The notes under the pieces: generated by a model
What the model saw: only the letters and a program-made list of their open reading frames with translations
What the model was told of the DNA's origin: nothing
Databases searched by the model: none
Position numbers and translations under genes: made by a program
Part shown: piece by piece, positions 11,363 through 19,376 of the stretch
Numbering within the stretch: the stretch's first letter is position 1
How the letters are laid out: each line of letters opens with the position of its first letter
Source: Pseudactinotalea sp. HY158
GTDB lineage: Bacteria > Actinomycetota > Actinomycetes > Actinomycetales > Beutenbergiaceae
Assembly: GCF_009660225.1 (NCBI RefSeq)
Contig: NZ_CP045920.1
Coordinates: 3,050,079 to 3,114,078, forward strand
Length of the DNA stretch: 64,000 nt
Reading direction: 5' to 3'

Positions 11363-12019
11363 ATGAGCCACCCCATCACGGTCGACATCTGGTCGGACAT
11401 CGCCTGCCCCTGGTGCTATATCGGCAAGCGTCGGTTCGAGAAGGCTCTCGCCACGTTCGGCTCGGCCCCCGACGCCCCGACTGTGAACGTGACCTACCAC
11501 TCCTTCGAGCTCTCCCCGGACACCCCGGTCGACTTCGAGGGCTCCGAGGTCGACTTCCTCGCCGCGCACAAGGGCCTGCCGGCCGCGCAGGTCGAGGAGA
11601 TGCTCGCCCAGATGACCGAGCTCGCGGCCACCGAGGGTCTCGTGTACGACTTCGCCTCGCTCCGGCACACGAACACGCTGCTCGCCCACGAGCTGCTCCA
11701 CTTCGCGAAGGAGCACGACCTGCAGGCCGAGTGCACGGAGCGGCTCCTGCGCGCCTATTTCACCGAGGGGCGCCACCTCGGTGAGGCCGCCGAGCTCGCC
11801 GACCTCGCCGCCGAGATCGGCCTCGACCGCGCCGAGGCGCTCGCCGCGCTGACCGATCACCGCCACCGCGCCGCCGTGCAGGCCGATATCGCCCAGGCGC
11901 GCGCCTTCCGCATCTCCGGCGTGCCGTTCTACGTCATCGACGGCCGCTACGGGGTCTCCGGGGCGCAGCGCCCCGACGTGTTCGTCTCGGCCCTGCGCCA
12001 GGCGGCCGAGGAGTCGTGA
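11363..12019 (+). CDS. DsbA-family oxidoreductase, FrnE-like
   Basis: A 218-residue thioredoxin-fold protein with the active site DIACPWCYIGKRRFE (CPWC, ~residues 15-18), the helical insertion of the FrnE subgroup and the cis-Pro loop SGVPFYVIDGRYGVSGAQ. Cytoplasmic: no signal peptide. A role in thiol-disulfide exchange or 2-hydroxychromene isomerase-like chemistry is a family-level guess. Its TGA overlaps the GTG of a small ORF (GTGA) that looks like the Cys-containing tail found at the C-terminus of many FrnE homologues, so the gene may be shortened by a frameshift. Confidence 0.88.
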   Translation: MSHPITVDIWSDIACPWCYIGKRRFEKALATFGSAPDAPTVNVTYHSFELSPDTPVDFEGSEVDFLAAHKGLPAAQVEEMLAQMTELAATEGLVYDFASLRHTNTLLAHELLHFAKEHDLQAECTERLLRAYFTEGRHLGEAAELADLAAEIGLDRAEALAALTDHRHRAAVQADIAQARAFRISGVPFYVIDGRYGVSGAQRPDVFVSALRQAAEES

Positions 12020-12177
12020 GCGAGTTCACGATGATCGGCGCCGACGAGGGCGCGGCCTGCGTCGGCGGCGCATGCGCGCTGCCGGGCGAGGCCGCACTCC
12101 CTCCCGATGAGAACGGCGAGAAGCCTACGGACGACGCCCGGGCGCCGTCCGTAGGTTCGACCCCCTGGCAGGATTGA
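12016..12177 (+). CDS. small ORF, 53 codons, FrnE-tail-like Cys peptide
   Basis: It begins with a GTG overlapping the FrnE stop by 4 bases (GTGA) and ends 4 bp before the methyltransferase start. The peptide begins MSEFTMIGADEGAACVGGAC, with two Cys spaced ACxxxxC. In many actinobacterial FrnE proteins a similar segment is the end of the same chain. So this is either a translationally coupled peptide or a tail cut off by a -1 frameshift. The 3' part is made of a long palindrome. Translation is unproven. Confidence 0.5.
   Translation: MSEFTMIGADEGAACVGGACALPGEAALPPDENGEKPTDDARAPSVGSTPWQD
12124..12155. other. long perfect hairpin inside the small ORF
   Basis: Arms CCTACGGACG and CGTCCGTAGG enclose a second palindrome (CGCCCGGGCG), so 32 bases fold almost completely. 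It ends 26 bp before the methyltransferase GTG. It could end the FrnE transcript, although there is no T-tract. Confidence 0.6.
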
Positions 12178-12181
12178 CCCC

Positions 12182-13387
12182 GTGGACACCCGCGGACTCG
12201 ACCTCCTGCTGACCCCGGACGGGTGGGCCTTCCTGGGCGGCCTGCCCCCGTACGACGAGGCGCAGGCGCTCCAGCTCGGCTCGGCGCTGCGCGCCCAGGG
12301 GATGGACGCCGACCTCGTGGCGGCCGCCCTGACCCAGTCGCGGCTGCGGGCCAAGGCCGCGGCGAAGTTCGGGGAGTTCGCCGGGTCCATGCTCTTCACC
12401 CCCGACGGCCTCGAACAGGCGACGCGGCTGGAGATCGCGGCCCGCCACGCCCGGCGGTTCGCGCGGGCCGAGATGTCCCGGGTGGGCGACCTCGGCTGCG
12501 GCATCGGCGGCGACGCGCTCGCGCTGGCGGCGCTGGGGCTCGGGGTGCTCGCGGTCGAGCTGGACGAGCTGACCGCCCGGATCGCCGCGGTCAACCTGCG
12601 GCCCTTCCCCGAGGCCCGCGTGCGCCACGGCGACGCGCTCGCCACCGACCTCGACGGGCTCGATGCCGTGTTCATGGATCCGGCCCGGCGCACCCGCCGC
12701 GGCACCCGGGTGTTCGACCCGGCCTCCTACTCCCCGAACCTCGACGCCGTGCTCGAGCTGCGCCACCGCCGCCCGCTCGGGGTGAAGGTCGGGCCCGGGG
12801 TGCCGTATTCGGCGCTTCCGAGCGAGACCCACGCCGAGTGGATCGGCATCGACGGCTCCGTGGTCGAGGCCGGCCTGTGGTTCGGCCCGCTCGCCGGCGA
12901 GGGTTCGGGGCGCAGCGCGCTCGTGCTGGGGACCGATGCGCAGGGCCGGCGCACGAGCCACCACCTGACGTGGCGCGGCGACGCCGACGCACCCGCGGCC
13001 ACGGCCCCGACCGGCCCGCTGGGGCATTACCTGTACGAGCCGGACGGCGCGGTCATCCGCTCCGGGCTGCTCAGCCTCGTGTGCTCCGAGCTCGACGGCC
13101 GGCTCGTGGACCCCTCGATCGCCTACATCACGACCGATCACGCCGCGGCCTCCCCGTTCGCGACCGGCTACCGGGTGCTCGACTCGTTCGGATTCGGGCT
13201 CAAGCGACTGCGCGCCTACCTGCGCGAGCGCGGCGTGGGCCGGCTGACGATCAAGAAGCGCGGCACCGCGGTCACGCCGGAGGCCCTGCGCCCGCAGCTC
13301 CAGCTCAAGGGGCCCGGCGAGGCGACGATCGTGCTCACCCGCGTGGCCGGGGCGCAGAGCGTGCTCGTGGTCGAGCCGCTGACGTGA
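12182..13387 (+). CDS. class I SAM-dependent methyltransferase with THUMP-like C-terminal domain
   Basis: A 401-residue protein. The N-terminal helical region ends at ~95; motif I VGDLGCGIGGDALALAALG (~100) binds SAM, VELDEL is motif II and FMDPARRT (~160) is the catalytic-loop DPAR motif of this family. The last ~75 residues (GLKRLRAYLRERGVGRLTIKKRGTAVTPEALRPQL) match the THUMP-like domain, which suggests RNA binding. Substrate unknown. The GTG at 12182 has CAGGAT 7 nt before it, a weak leaderless-type arrangement. Confidence 0.88.
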   Translation: MDTRGLDLLLTPDGWAFLGGLPPYDEAQALQLGSALRAQGMDADLVAAALTQSRLRAKAAAKFGEFAGSMLFTPDGLEQATRLEIAARHARRFARAEMSRVGDLGCGIGGDALALAALGLGVLAVELDELTARIAAVNLRPFPEARVRHGDALATDLDGLDAVFMDPARRTRRGTRVFDPASYSPNLDAVLELRHRRPLGVKVGPGVPYSALPSETHAEWIGIDGSVVEAGLWFGPLAGEGSGRSALVLGTDAQGRRTSHHLTWRGDADAPAATAPTGPLGHYLYEPDGAVIRSGLLSLVCSELDGRLVDPSIAYITTDHAAASPFATGYRVLDSFGFGLKRLRAYLRERGVGRLTIKKRGTAVTPEALRPQLQLKGPGEATIVLTRVAGAQSVLVVEPLT

Positions 13388-13421
13388 GCGGCCGGCTGAT
13401 CATTCGGACGCGGGCGGTGAG

Positions 13422-13691
13422 TTACCGCGGGCGGTAGACGTGGGCTCGGTGATCGATTCTGTGCACGAGCACCTCGGGCGGTTCGGAATCACGGATCTCG
13501 TACAGGACGCGGTAGTCCCCCCGCCGAGCGCTATGCAACCCGGCGAACTCACGTCGCAACTCCTTGCCGACTCGGCGCGGATTCTCGGCGAGCGGACCAT
13601 AGATGAAGGTGAGTACAGCATCGATGTAGCGTGGCGAGATTCGTTCGATGTCGCGCACAGCCGCCGAGGTCAGGCGGACCTCACACGACAT
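13422..13691 (-). CDS. RelE/ParE-family toxin
   Basis: An 89-residue protein with the RelE layout: EVRLTSAAVRDIERISPRYIDAVLTFI, RVGKELRREFAGLHSARRGDYRVLYEIRD, VLVHRIDHRAHVY. RelE toxins cleave mRNA in the ribosomal A site; the R-x-G-D-Y-R-V-x-Y segment and the C-terminal H-R-x-x-Y are the usual catalytic patch. It follows its antitoxin gene by 6 bp. Confidence 0.92.
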   Translation of the reverse strand: MSCEVRLTSAAVRDIERISPRYIDAVLTFIYGPLAENPRRVGKELRREFAGLHSARRGDYRVLYEIRDSEPPEVLVHRIDHRAHVYRPR

Positions 13692-13697
13692 CCGGGC

Positions 13698-13976
13698 TCA
13701 CCCGCGAGCGGGCCGGCCGAGCCGAGCGCGTACGTCGGTCTCGGAAAATGTCTGACCGGCCTCGTCTTCGCTGCGCCCGCGCGCGACATCGTCGGCGACG
13801 CCGGCCCGAGAGAGCCAGAACAAGGTCTCCTGGATGGCGTCCCATTCGTCTGCAGAGACCATCACCGCTGCCGGGGAACCATTCCTCGTGATCATCACGC
13901 GCTCGTGTGTCGTGACAGCCTGCTCGACCAGGTCGTTGAGCCGGGCCTTGGCCGCACTGATCGACATCGTCTCCAT
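13698..13976 (-). CDS. Phd/YefM-family antitoxin
   Basis: A 92-residue protein beginning METMSISAAKARLNDLVEQAV, the Phd/YefM DNA-binding fold, then RNGSPAAVMVSADEWDAIQETL; the acidic C-terminal part should wrap the RelE toxin and the pair should repress their own promoter. The ATG at 13976 has TACACT exactly 6 nt before it and no Shine-Dalgarno, so it is probably leaderless. Confidence 0.93.
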   Translation of the reverse strand: METMSISAAKARLNDLVEQAVTTHERVMITRNGSPAAVMVSADEWDAIQETLFWLSRAGVADDVARGRSEDEAGQTFSETDVRARLGRPARG

Positions 13977-13982
13977 GACACG

Positions 13983-13988
13983 AGTGTA
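13983..13988 (-). promoter_or_regulatory. -10 box of a probable leaderless antitoxin promoter
   Basis: TACACT on the minus strand, six bases before the ATG at 13976. Confidence 0.6.
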
Positions 13989-14028
13989 GGTCTGCTTCAA
14001 GATCTTGGCCAGACCTGAATAGAGGTGT

Positions 14029-14511
14029 TCAGCGGATCATCCGTAGCAGGGCGATTTCGCCCCACTCGGGGGCGGCCCGGTGGGCCTGCACCGAATCGTC
14101 GATCCGGAAGCCGTGCTTGGTGTAGAAGCGCTGGGCACGGAGGTTGAAGCCGGCGGCCCAGGTGAGGCAGGGGGCATCCCCGATCGAGATCTCGAGCAGG
14201 TTGTCGGCCGTGCCGGCGCCGTACTCGCTCGCGAGCACGTACAGCTTCGCCAGTTCGAGCGGACGCACGTGCCCGGGCCCGGCGGCGACGGCGCGTGCGA
14301 GGCCGACGGGGGCGCCGTCCCGATGCGCGATCCAGATGCCGCGGGGGTCGACGAGCGCCTCCCGCCAGGCCGCGAGCCCCTCCCGTTCCTGCCGCTCGAA
14401 CACCTCCGGCGACAGCTGCTCGGAGAACGCCTCGCGCCAGCAGGCGAGATGGAGTGCGTGCAGGTCGTCCGCATCGCCGGCGTGGGCGGCCCGGATCCGC
14501 GCAGCAGTCAT
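14029..14511 (-). CDS. GNAT family N-acetyltransferase
   Basis: 160 residues. IRAAHAGDADDLHALHLACWREAF at the N-terminus and the motif LAKLYVLASEYGAGTADNLLE (a modified R/Q-x-x-G-x-G/A acetyl-CoA loop), then GFNLRAQRFYTKHGFRIDDSVQ, mark a complete GNAT. Substrate unknown. Its start is divergent from gcl, 72 bp away. Confidence 0.85.
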   Translation of the reverse strand: MTAARIRAAHAGDADDLHALHLACWREAFSEQLSPEVFERQEREGLAAWREALVDPRGIWIAHRDGAPVGLARAVAAGPGHVRPLELAKLYVLASEYGAGTADNLLEISIGDAPCLTWAAGFNLRAQRFYTKHGFRIDDSVQAHRAAPEWGEIALLRMIR

Positions 14512-14517
14512 GCCCCC

Positions 14518-14523
14518 AGGGTA
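14518..14523 (-). promoter_or_regulatory. -10 box of a probable leaderless GNAT promoter
   Basis: TACCCT on the minus strand, six bases before the ATG at 14511; the gap holds only GGGGGC. Confidence 0.6.
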
Positions 14524-14570
14524 GAGGAGACGGCGACCGCGCGGATTCGCGCCCTGCCCGCCCGCGGTGC

Positions 14571-14576
14571 CACGAT
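14571..14576 (+). promoter_or_regulatory. possible -10 box of a leaderless gcl promoter
   Basis: CACGAT on the plus strand, six bases before the GTG at 14583. It deviates from TANNNT at the first base but has the same spacing as the other leaderless candidates. Confidence 0.35.
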
Positions 14577-14582
14577 GGACCC

Positions 14583-15728
14583 GTGGCCATCCCGTTCGCC
14601 CCCTCGGACCGTTCCACCCTCGGCGTGGAATGGGAGCTCGCGCTCGTCGACGTCGACTCCGGCGACCTGCGCCAGGTCGCCCAGACGATCCTCGACGCCG
14701 TCTCCCCCGACGGCTCCCAGCATCCGACGATCCGCCAGGAGCTCATGGTCAACACGGTCGAGGTGGTCTCGCGGGTGTGCCGCAGCACGGGCGAGGCGAT
14801 GGCCGACCTGCAGGCCTCGATCCGGCAGGTGGAGGAGCTCGGCGCCCCGCTGCGGGTGGAGCTCATGTGCGCGGGCACGCACCCGTTCGCGCACTGGGGA
14901 TCGCAGAAGGTGACGAACAAGTCCCGCTACGCCACCCTGATCGACCGCACCCAGTTCTGGGGCCGGCAGATGCTCATCTACGGGGTGCACGTGCACGTGG
15001 GGATCGAATCGCGGGAGAAGGTGTTCCCGATCCTCGGGGCGCTGCTCACCTACTACCCGCACCTGCTCGCCCTGTCGGCGAGCTCCCCCTACTGGGACGG
15101 GCGCGACACCGGCTACGCCTCGAACCGGGCCCTGCTCTTCCAGCAGCTGCCCACCGCCGGGCTGCCCTACACCGAGGTGGACTCCTGGGAGAAGTTCGAG
15201 CGCTACGTCGGCGACATGCTCCACACCGGCGTGATCGAGGAGGTGGACGAGGTGCGCTGGGACATCCGCCCCTCCCCCACCTTCGGCACGATCGAGCTGC
15301 GCATCTTCGACGGGATCACCAACGCCGGCGAACTCGCAGCGGTCGTGGCCCTGACCCACTGCCTCGTGGAGTGGCTCTCCCGCCGGCTCGACGCCGGGGA
15401 GGAGCTGCCGCGGATCTCCTCCTGGTTCCTCGCCGAGAACAAGTGGCGGGCCGCCCGCTACGGGCTCGAGGCGATCATCATCCTCGACGAGGACGGCAAC
15501 GAAGAGCTCGTGACCGACGCCGTGCGCCGCCTCGTGGAGCAGCTCGCGCCCGTCGCCGAGGACCTGGGCTGCGCCGACGAGCTCGCCGGGGTGCTCGAGA
15601 TTCTGGACGGCGGCGCCTCCTACCAGCGTCAGCGCGCCGTGGCCGCGGCGCACGGCGGCGCGCTCGACGCGGTGGTCGCGCACGCGGTCGCCGAGTTCAG
15701 GGCGGGCCGGGCGCTGCCGGTCCGGTAG
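14583..15728 (+). CDS. carboxylate-amine ligase, glutamate-cysteine ligase type 2 (YbdK family)
   Basis: A 381-residue ATP-grasp-like GCS2 protein: STLGVEWELALVD at the N-terminus, ELMVNTVEVVSRVC, THPFAHWGSQKVTNKSRY, YGVHVHVGIESREKV, LSASSPYWDGRDTGYASNR and TIELRIFD are the GCS2 core. In other bacteria such enzymes make gamma-glutamylcysteine weakly; the true product here is unknown. The GTG at 14583 fits the start of homology. The 3' half of this gene exists again, degraded, at 17053-17538. Confidence 0.92.
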   Translation: MAIPFAPSDRSTLGVEWELALVDVDSGDLRQVAQTILDAVSPDGSQHPTIRQELMVNTVEVVSRVCRSTGEAMADLQASIRQVEELGAPLRVELMCAGTHPFAHWGSQKVTNKSRYATLIDRTQFWGRQMLIYGVHVHVGIESREKVFPILGALLTYYPHLLALSASSPYWDGRDTGYASNRALLFQQLPTAGLPYTEVDSWEKFERYVGDMLHTGVIEEVDEVRWDIRPSPTFGTIELRIFDGITNAGELAAVVALTHCLVEWLSRRLDAGEELPRISSWFLAENKWRAARYGLEAIIILDEDGNEELVTDAVRRLVEQLAPVAEDLGCADELAGVLEILDGGASYQRQRAVAAAHGGALDAVVAHAVAEFRAGRALPVR

Positions 15729-15791
15729 CTGCGAATCGGCACAGCCCGCGCACTTCCCAATGCCAATCCATCGGCGAGCCACGTGCCGAGA

Positions 15792-16404
15792 TCAAGCGTG
15801 TTCGATGAGATCGAGCCAGTCGTTGAGCTGGTCGACGGCGTCAGCAAGGGAGACCGTCCGTCCGGCGGATTCGGCGGCGCTGAGAAAGCTCGTGCCCCAG
15901 TGCGAATGGGCGACGCTTCGGGCGGGCCACCTGCGGGGTGTCACTCCGACCGTAGTGGCTTCCACCGCTCGCGCCGTGAAGACGTCCTCGACAGCCGCGC
16001 GCACGTCACCGAGGGTTGGGTGCTGCGTGGATTCGATCAGGTCGCGCAGGAGTATGAGGTCGACGACGTCACGGGCGCGGTCGTTGACGAGCGTGGGTGG
16101 ATCGTGCGGGTCGGTGCAGGCGTGGATCTTCTGCGCGATCTGGTAGGTCATCGACAGGCTTGCGATGTGGTCCGGGTTCGGCAGGCCGAGCCCTGCCAAT
16201 GACGGAGCCGGAATGTTCTCCGCGACTGCTCCCGCCCTTCCCTCATCGGGGGAGATTTCGACCTGCACGCGCCGCCAGGTCACACCGTTGAGAGTGACGA
16301 TGACGTCGAAGCGGCAGGGAGAATCGTGCGGATGCGGGCGCCTTGCTCTTCGGCGTCAGGTCATTCAGCGCATCCGCAAGGTTCCTGGGATTACGTTCGC
16401 CCAT
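15792..16404 (-). pseudogene. abiEii: AbiEii-type nucleotidyltransferase toxin, broken
   Basis: From an ATG at 16404 the reading starts MGERNPRNLADALNDLTPKS. It loses frame near 16310, where the homologous segment (RFDVIVTLNGVTWRRVQVEIS) continues in another frame to the stop at 15792. The nucleotidyltransferase core with its GG(S/T)-x9-D-x-D region, about 80 residues in the family, is missing from the join. The downstream part (PSLAGLGLPNPDHIASLSMTYQIAQKIHACTDP, DRARDVVDLILLRDL) is clearly AbiEii. As written it cannot make an active toxin. Confidence 0.82.
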
Positions 16405-16959
16405 CACACGCCTCCAGTTCCGCAGTCAGCTCTTCACGCCTCACAGTCGGCAGGATGCTCGTACGCCCGGCACGATCGAGCGCCTGCCGGATCAAGTAGG
16501 TCGGAACACCTGAGGCGATCCCCTGTGCAATCGCCGTCGGCACGGTGACGATGCGGATGCCCTGCCACCAAGTCACCTGCTGCGGCGCAAGGTCTTCGTA
16601 GTGGATCACGTAAGACTCTCCCCCGGCGCGGCGCAGACGCCTCTTCCGGGCGACCGAGACGTGAATGCGGTCGGGGTTGATGTCGGTGAAGCCCCACGCT
16701 TCCAGCGCCGTGTCGTGACTCAGGCACGCCTCCGAGGCCCCCGTCCACATGACGGCGGCCGGTACTGGTCATATTCGGTCTCGGGAACCTGCGGCACTCT
16801 GTAGACGCCGTGCGCTGCACGTTCGATCCTGCCACGAGCGACCATGGTGGACAGCTCCGCATGCGAGACCCCCTCGTCCAGCGCTTAGGCGGTTGCGATG
16901 AAGCCGTGCTGGTCGAGCGCGACCTCGCGCAACCGCTCCAGCTTCGTCACTACAGGCAT
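16391..16959 (-). pseudogene. abiEi: AbiEi-type antitoxin/repressor, broken
   Basis: The ATG at 16959 begins MPVVTKLERLREVALDQHGF, the AbiEi winged helix. An in-frame TAA (16885-16887) stops it at codon 25. Reading on gives ALDEGVSHAELSTMVARGRIERAAHGVYRVPQ, as expected for the family, up to a lost base near 16755. The rest (MWTGASEACLSHDTALEAWGF, YVIHYEDLAPQQVTWWQGIRI) is in another frame. It overlaps the abiEii start by 14 bp, the usual operon layout. Both genes of the locus are dead. Confidence 0.85.
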
Positions 16960-16995
16960 GTCAATACCTTATCAAATCGCGAAGGTATTGACATG
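16957..16995. promoter_or_regulatory. inverted-repeat operator of the AbiE locus
   Basis: Perfect 14-bp arms, CATGTCAATACCTT (16957-16970) and AAGGTATTGACATG (16982-16995), with an 11-nt spacer. The abiEi start codon lies inside the left arm and the minus-strand -10 (TAAGGT, 16966-16971, six bases before the ATG) is also covered. AbiEi proteins are known to bind inverted repeats in their own promoter. A 14-bp palindrome ACATGTCGACATGT (16991-17004) overlaps the right edge. Confidence 0.75.
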
Positions 16996-17052
16996 TCGAC
17001 ATGTGGCAGTGCGTACGGGTCGGTCCACCTCGGGTTCAGTCGTACGAAGTGA

Positions 17053-17538
17053 CCGCACCTGCTCCCCCTCTCCACCTCCTCCCCATTCTGGGACGGGCCC
17101 GACACCGGCATGATCGAGGAGGTGGACGAGGTGCGCTGGGCCATCCGCCCCTCGCCCATGTTCCACGCGATCGAACTGTGCAACGTCGACGGGATCATCG
17201 ACGCCTGCGAGGGGCCGCCGCGGATCTCCTCCTGGCTCCTCGCCGAGAACAAGTGGCGGCCCCCCCGGTACGGGCTCGAGGCGATCATCATCCTCGACGA
17301 GGACGGCAACGAGGAGCTCGTGACCGGCGCCGTGCGTCGCCTCGTGGAGCAGCTCGCGCCCGTCGCCGAGGATCTCGGCTGCGCCGACGAGCTCGCCGGG
17401 GTGCTCGAGATTCTGGACGGCGGCGCCTCCTACCAGCGTCAGCGCGCCGTGGCCGCGGCGCACGGCGGCCCGCTCGACGCGGTGGTCGCGCATGCGGGCG
17501 CCGAGTTCAGGGCGGGCCGGGCACTGCCGGTGCCATGA
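17053..17538 (+). pseudogene. second, partial and doubly deleted copy of the GCS2 ligase gene
   Basis: Homology to the gene at 14583-15728 begins at PHLLPLSTSSPFWDG, three bases after an in-frame TGA, and ends with the same C-terminus (FRAGRALPVP). Compared with the intact copy, two internal blocks are missing. One join is at the shared bases ACACCGGC, the other at an ACGCC(G/T)G stretch, so both look like slippage between short direct repeats. The last ~300 bp are nearly identical to copy 1. The decayed AbiE locus sits between the two copies. Confidence 0.9.
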
Positions 17539-17544
17539 GATCCG

Positions 17545-18291
17545 TTATTTTGCGACATGGCTCTCGACCGTGTACTGCTCCAGCACCTCGTCGATCGGGC
17601 CGTCGGCCCGCAGCCGGCCCTCGCGCAGGTACAGCCCGCGCTCGCAGAAGCGCTTGAGGTCGCCGTCGGAGTGGGACACGAGGAAGAGCGTGCGCCCCCC
17701 GGCGAGCAGTTCCTCGATCCTGTTGTGGCATTTCTTCCGGAAGGCCTTGTCGCCCACGGCGAGCACCTCGTCGACCAGCAGGATCGGGTCCTCCAGCCGG
17801 GAGATCACCGCGAAGGCGAGGCGCACCTTCATCCCGGAGGAGTAGTGCCGGAACGGCGTGTCGAGGAAGTCCGCCATCTCGGAGAACTCCACGATCTCCT
17901 CGAACCGGTCGTCCACGAGATCCTTCGGCATGCCGTGGAGGCCGGCGGCGAGGTAGATGTTCTCCCGCCCGGTCAGGTCGGGGGCGAAGCCGCCGGTGAT
18001 CTCGATGAGCGGGGCCACGCCCTGGCGCACCCGCACCTCGCCCTCGTCCGGGAGCATGACGCCGGCCACGATCTTGAGCAGGGTGGACTTGCCCTGGCCG
18101 TTGCGGCCGATCACCCCGATCGCCTCGCCCGGGCGCACGTCGAAGCTCACGTCGCGCAGGGCCCAGAACGAGTCCGAGGTCACGCCCGCGTTGCGTTTGA
18201 AGATCAGTTCGCGCAGCCCCACGTTGCGCCGGCCGCGGGAGAACTCCACGCCGACGTTCTCGATCGAGATCACCGGGTCACTGGTCACCAT
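17545..18291 (-). CDS. ABC transporter ATP-binding protein, polysaccharide export type (Wzt/TagH-like)
   Basis: A 248-residue ATPase: VISIENVGVEFSRGRRNVGLRELIFKR, Walker A IGRNGQGKSTLLK (~58-70), the Q-loop region APLIEITGGFAPDLTGRENIYL typical of O-antigen, teichoic-acid and galactan exporters, signature YSSGMKVRLAFAV (~157), Walker B ILLVDEVLAVGD and the switch His in FLVSHSD. No C-terminal carbohydrate-binding domain is attached. The ATG at 18291 shares its A with the permease stop (TGATG). The exported polymer is not identifiable because no sugar genes are adjacent. Confidence 0.92.
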   Translation of the reverse strand: MVTSDPVISIENVGVEFSRGRRNVGLRELIFKRNAGVTSDSFWALRDVSFDVRPGEAIGVIGRNGQGKSTLLKIVAGVMLPDEGEVRVRQGVAPLIEITGGFAPDLTGRENIYLAAGLHGMPKDLVDDRFEEIVEFSEMADFLDTPFRHYSSGMKVRLAFAVISRLEDPILLVDEVLAVGDKAFRKKCHNRIEELLAGGRTLFLVSHSDGDLKRFCERGLYLREGRLRADGPIDEVLEQYTVESHVAK

Positions 18292-19091
18292 CAGATCTCC
18301 TTGAGCACGGCGCGTTCCATGCGCCCGAACGTGATCCAGCCGACCACGAGGGTGAGCACGCTGATCGCCCCGGCGATCGCGATGACGTCGAGGTGGGTCT
18401 GTTCGGGGAAGAACCCGGCCCGGTAGGCCTCCATGATGCCGGTGACCGGGTTGAGCTTGTAGATCACCTTGAGGAATTCGGGCATGCCGGTGCCGAGCAC
18501 GTCGTTGATGCTGTAGATGATCGGCGAGGCGTAGAACAGCGCCCGGGTGGCGATCCGGATGAGCGGTTCGAGGTCGCGGAAGAGCATCATGATCGGCGAG
18601 AGCAGGAAGCCGAGCCCGAGCAGCAGCACGAGCTGGATGAGCAGGCCGAGCAGCACGAACGGAACGTGCGCGTTGAACTGCGGCGGGTAGAAGATCAGGA
18701 AGATGACGAACACGGGTATCGAGAAGAGGAACTCGATCCCCTTCCCCCCGACCGATCGCAGCACCCAGATCTGCCTGGGCAGGGCGGTCGAGGCCACGAG
18801 CCGCCGTTGCGAGCGCAGCGCCTTGGCCCCCTCGGTCAGGCCGGAGGTGAACCACATCCACGGCAGCAGCGCGGCCATGAGGAAGATGATGTAGGGGTCG
18901 CCGCCGACGTTACGGCCCATAATCTTCTCGAACACGAACCAGTAGATGACGCCCATCATGAGCGGTTCGAGCACCGACCACACGTACCCGAGCATCGACT
19001 CGGCGTAGCGCACCTTGAGGTCGCGGCGGATCAGCACCCACAGGATCCCCCTAGTACCCCACAGGTCGCGGATCACCCGGCCCATGGCCAC
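18291..19091 (-). CDS. ABC transporter permease, polysaccharide export type (Wzm/TagG-like)
   Basis: A 266-residue ABC2-type membrane protein with about six helices (GYVWSVLEPLMMGVIYWFVFEKI, IIFLMAALLPWMWF, FSIPVFVIFLIFY, PFVLLGLLIQLVLLLGLGFLLSPIMM, ALFYASPIIYSI, VIAIAGAISVLTLVVGWITF). It partners the ATPase encoded directly downstream to export an undecaprenyl-linked glycopolymer across the membrane. The start may be 19091 or the Met two codons later. Confidence 0.92.
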   Translation of the reverse strand: MAMGRVIRDLWGTRGILWVLIRRDLKVRYAESMLGYVWSVLEPLMMGVIYWFVFEKIMGRNVGGDPYIIFLMAALLPWMWFTSGLTEGAKALRSQRRLVASTALPRQIWVLRSVGGKGIEFLFSIPVFVIFLIFYPPQFNAHVPFVLLGLLIQLVLLLGLGFLLSPIMMLFRDLEPLIRIATRALFYASPIIYSINDVLGTGMPEFLKVIYKLNPVTGIMEAYRAGFFPEQTHLDVIAIAGAISVLTLVVGWITFGRMERAVLKEI

Positions 19092-19376
19092 CTCACAGCC
19101 CCCCTTCCACGACTACGCATAGGGGGCCATGATGGCAGGGACGAAGCCTGGGCGTGCACGAATCGCGAATAGAGCCCCGATCCAGAGCCGCGAGCACCAT
19201 GCACCATGGCGTGTGCTGGCATTTTCTGCTGGACCTCGATGCACCCGCGACGACGAGCCGACGCTACGCACTCTAAAACCGAAAGAGCCGCAAAACGTTA
19301 CACTCCCCAAGCAGAAGTCTGCTAGCTTGGCGTGATGCAGGCGGAACGGTCCACCTGCCCAATCTTCGAAGGGGAA

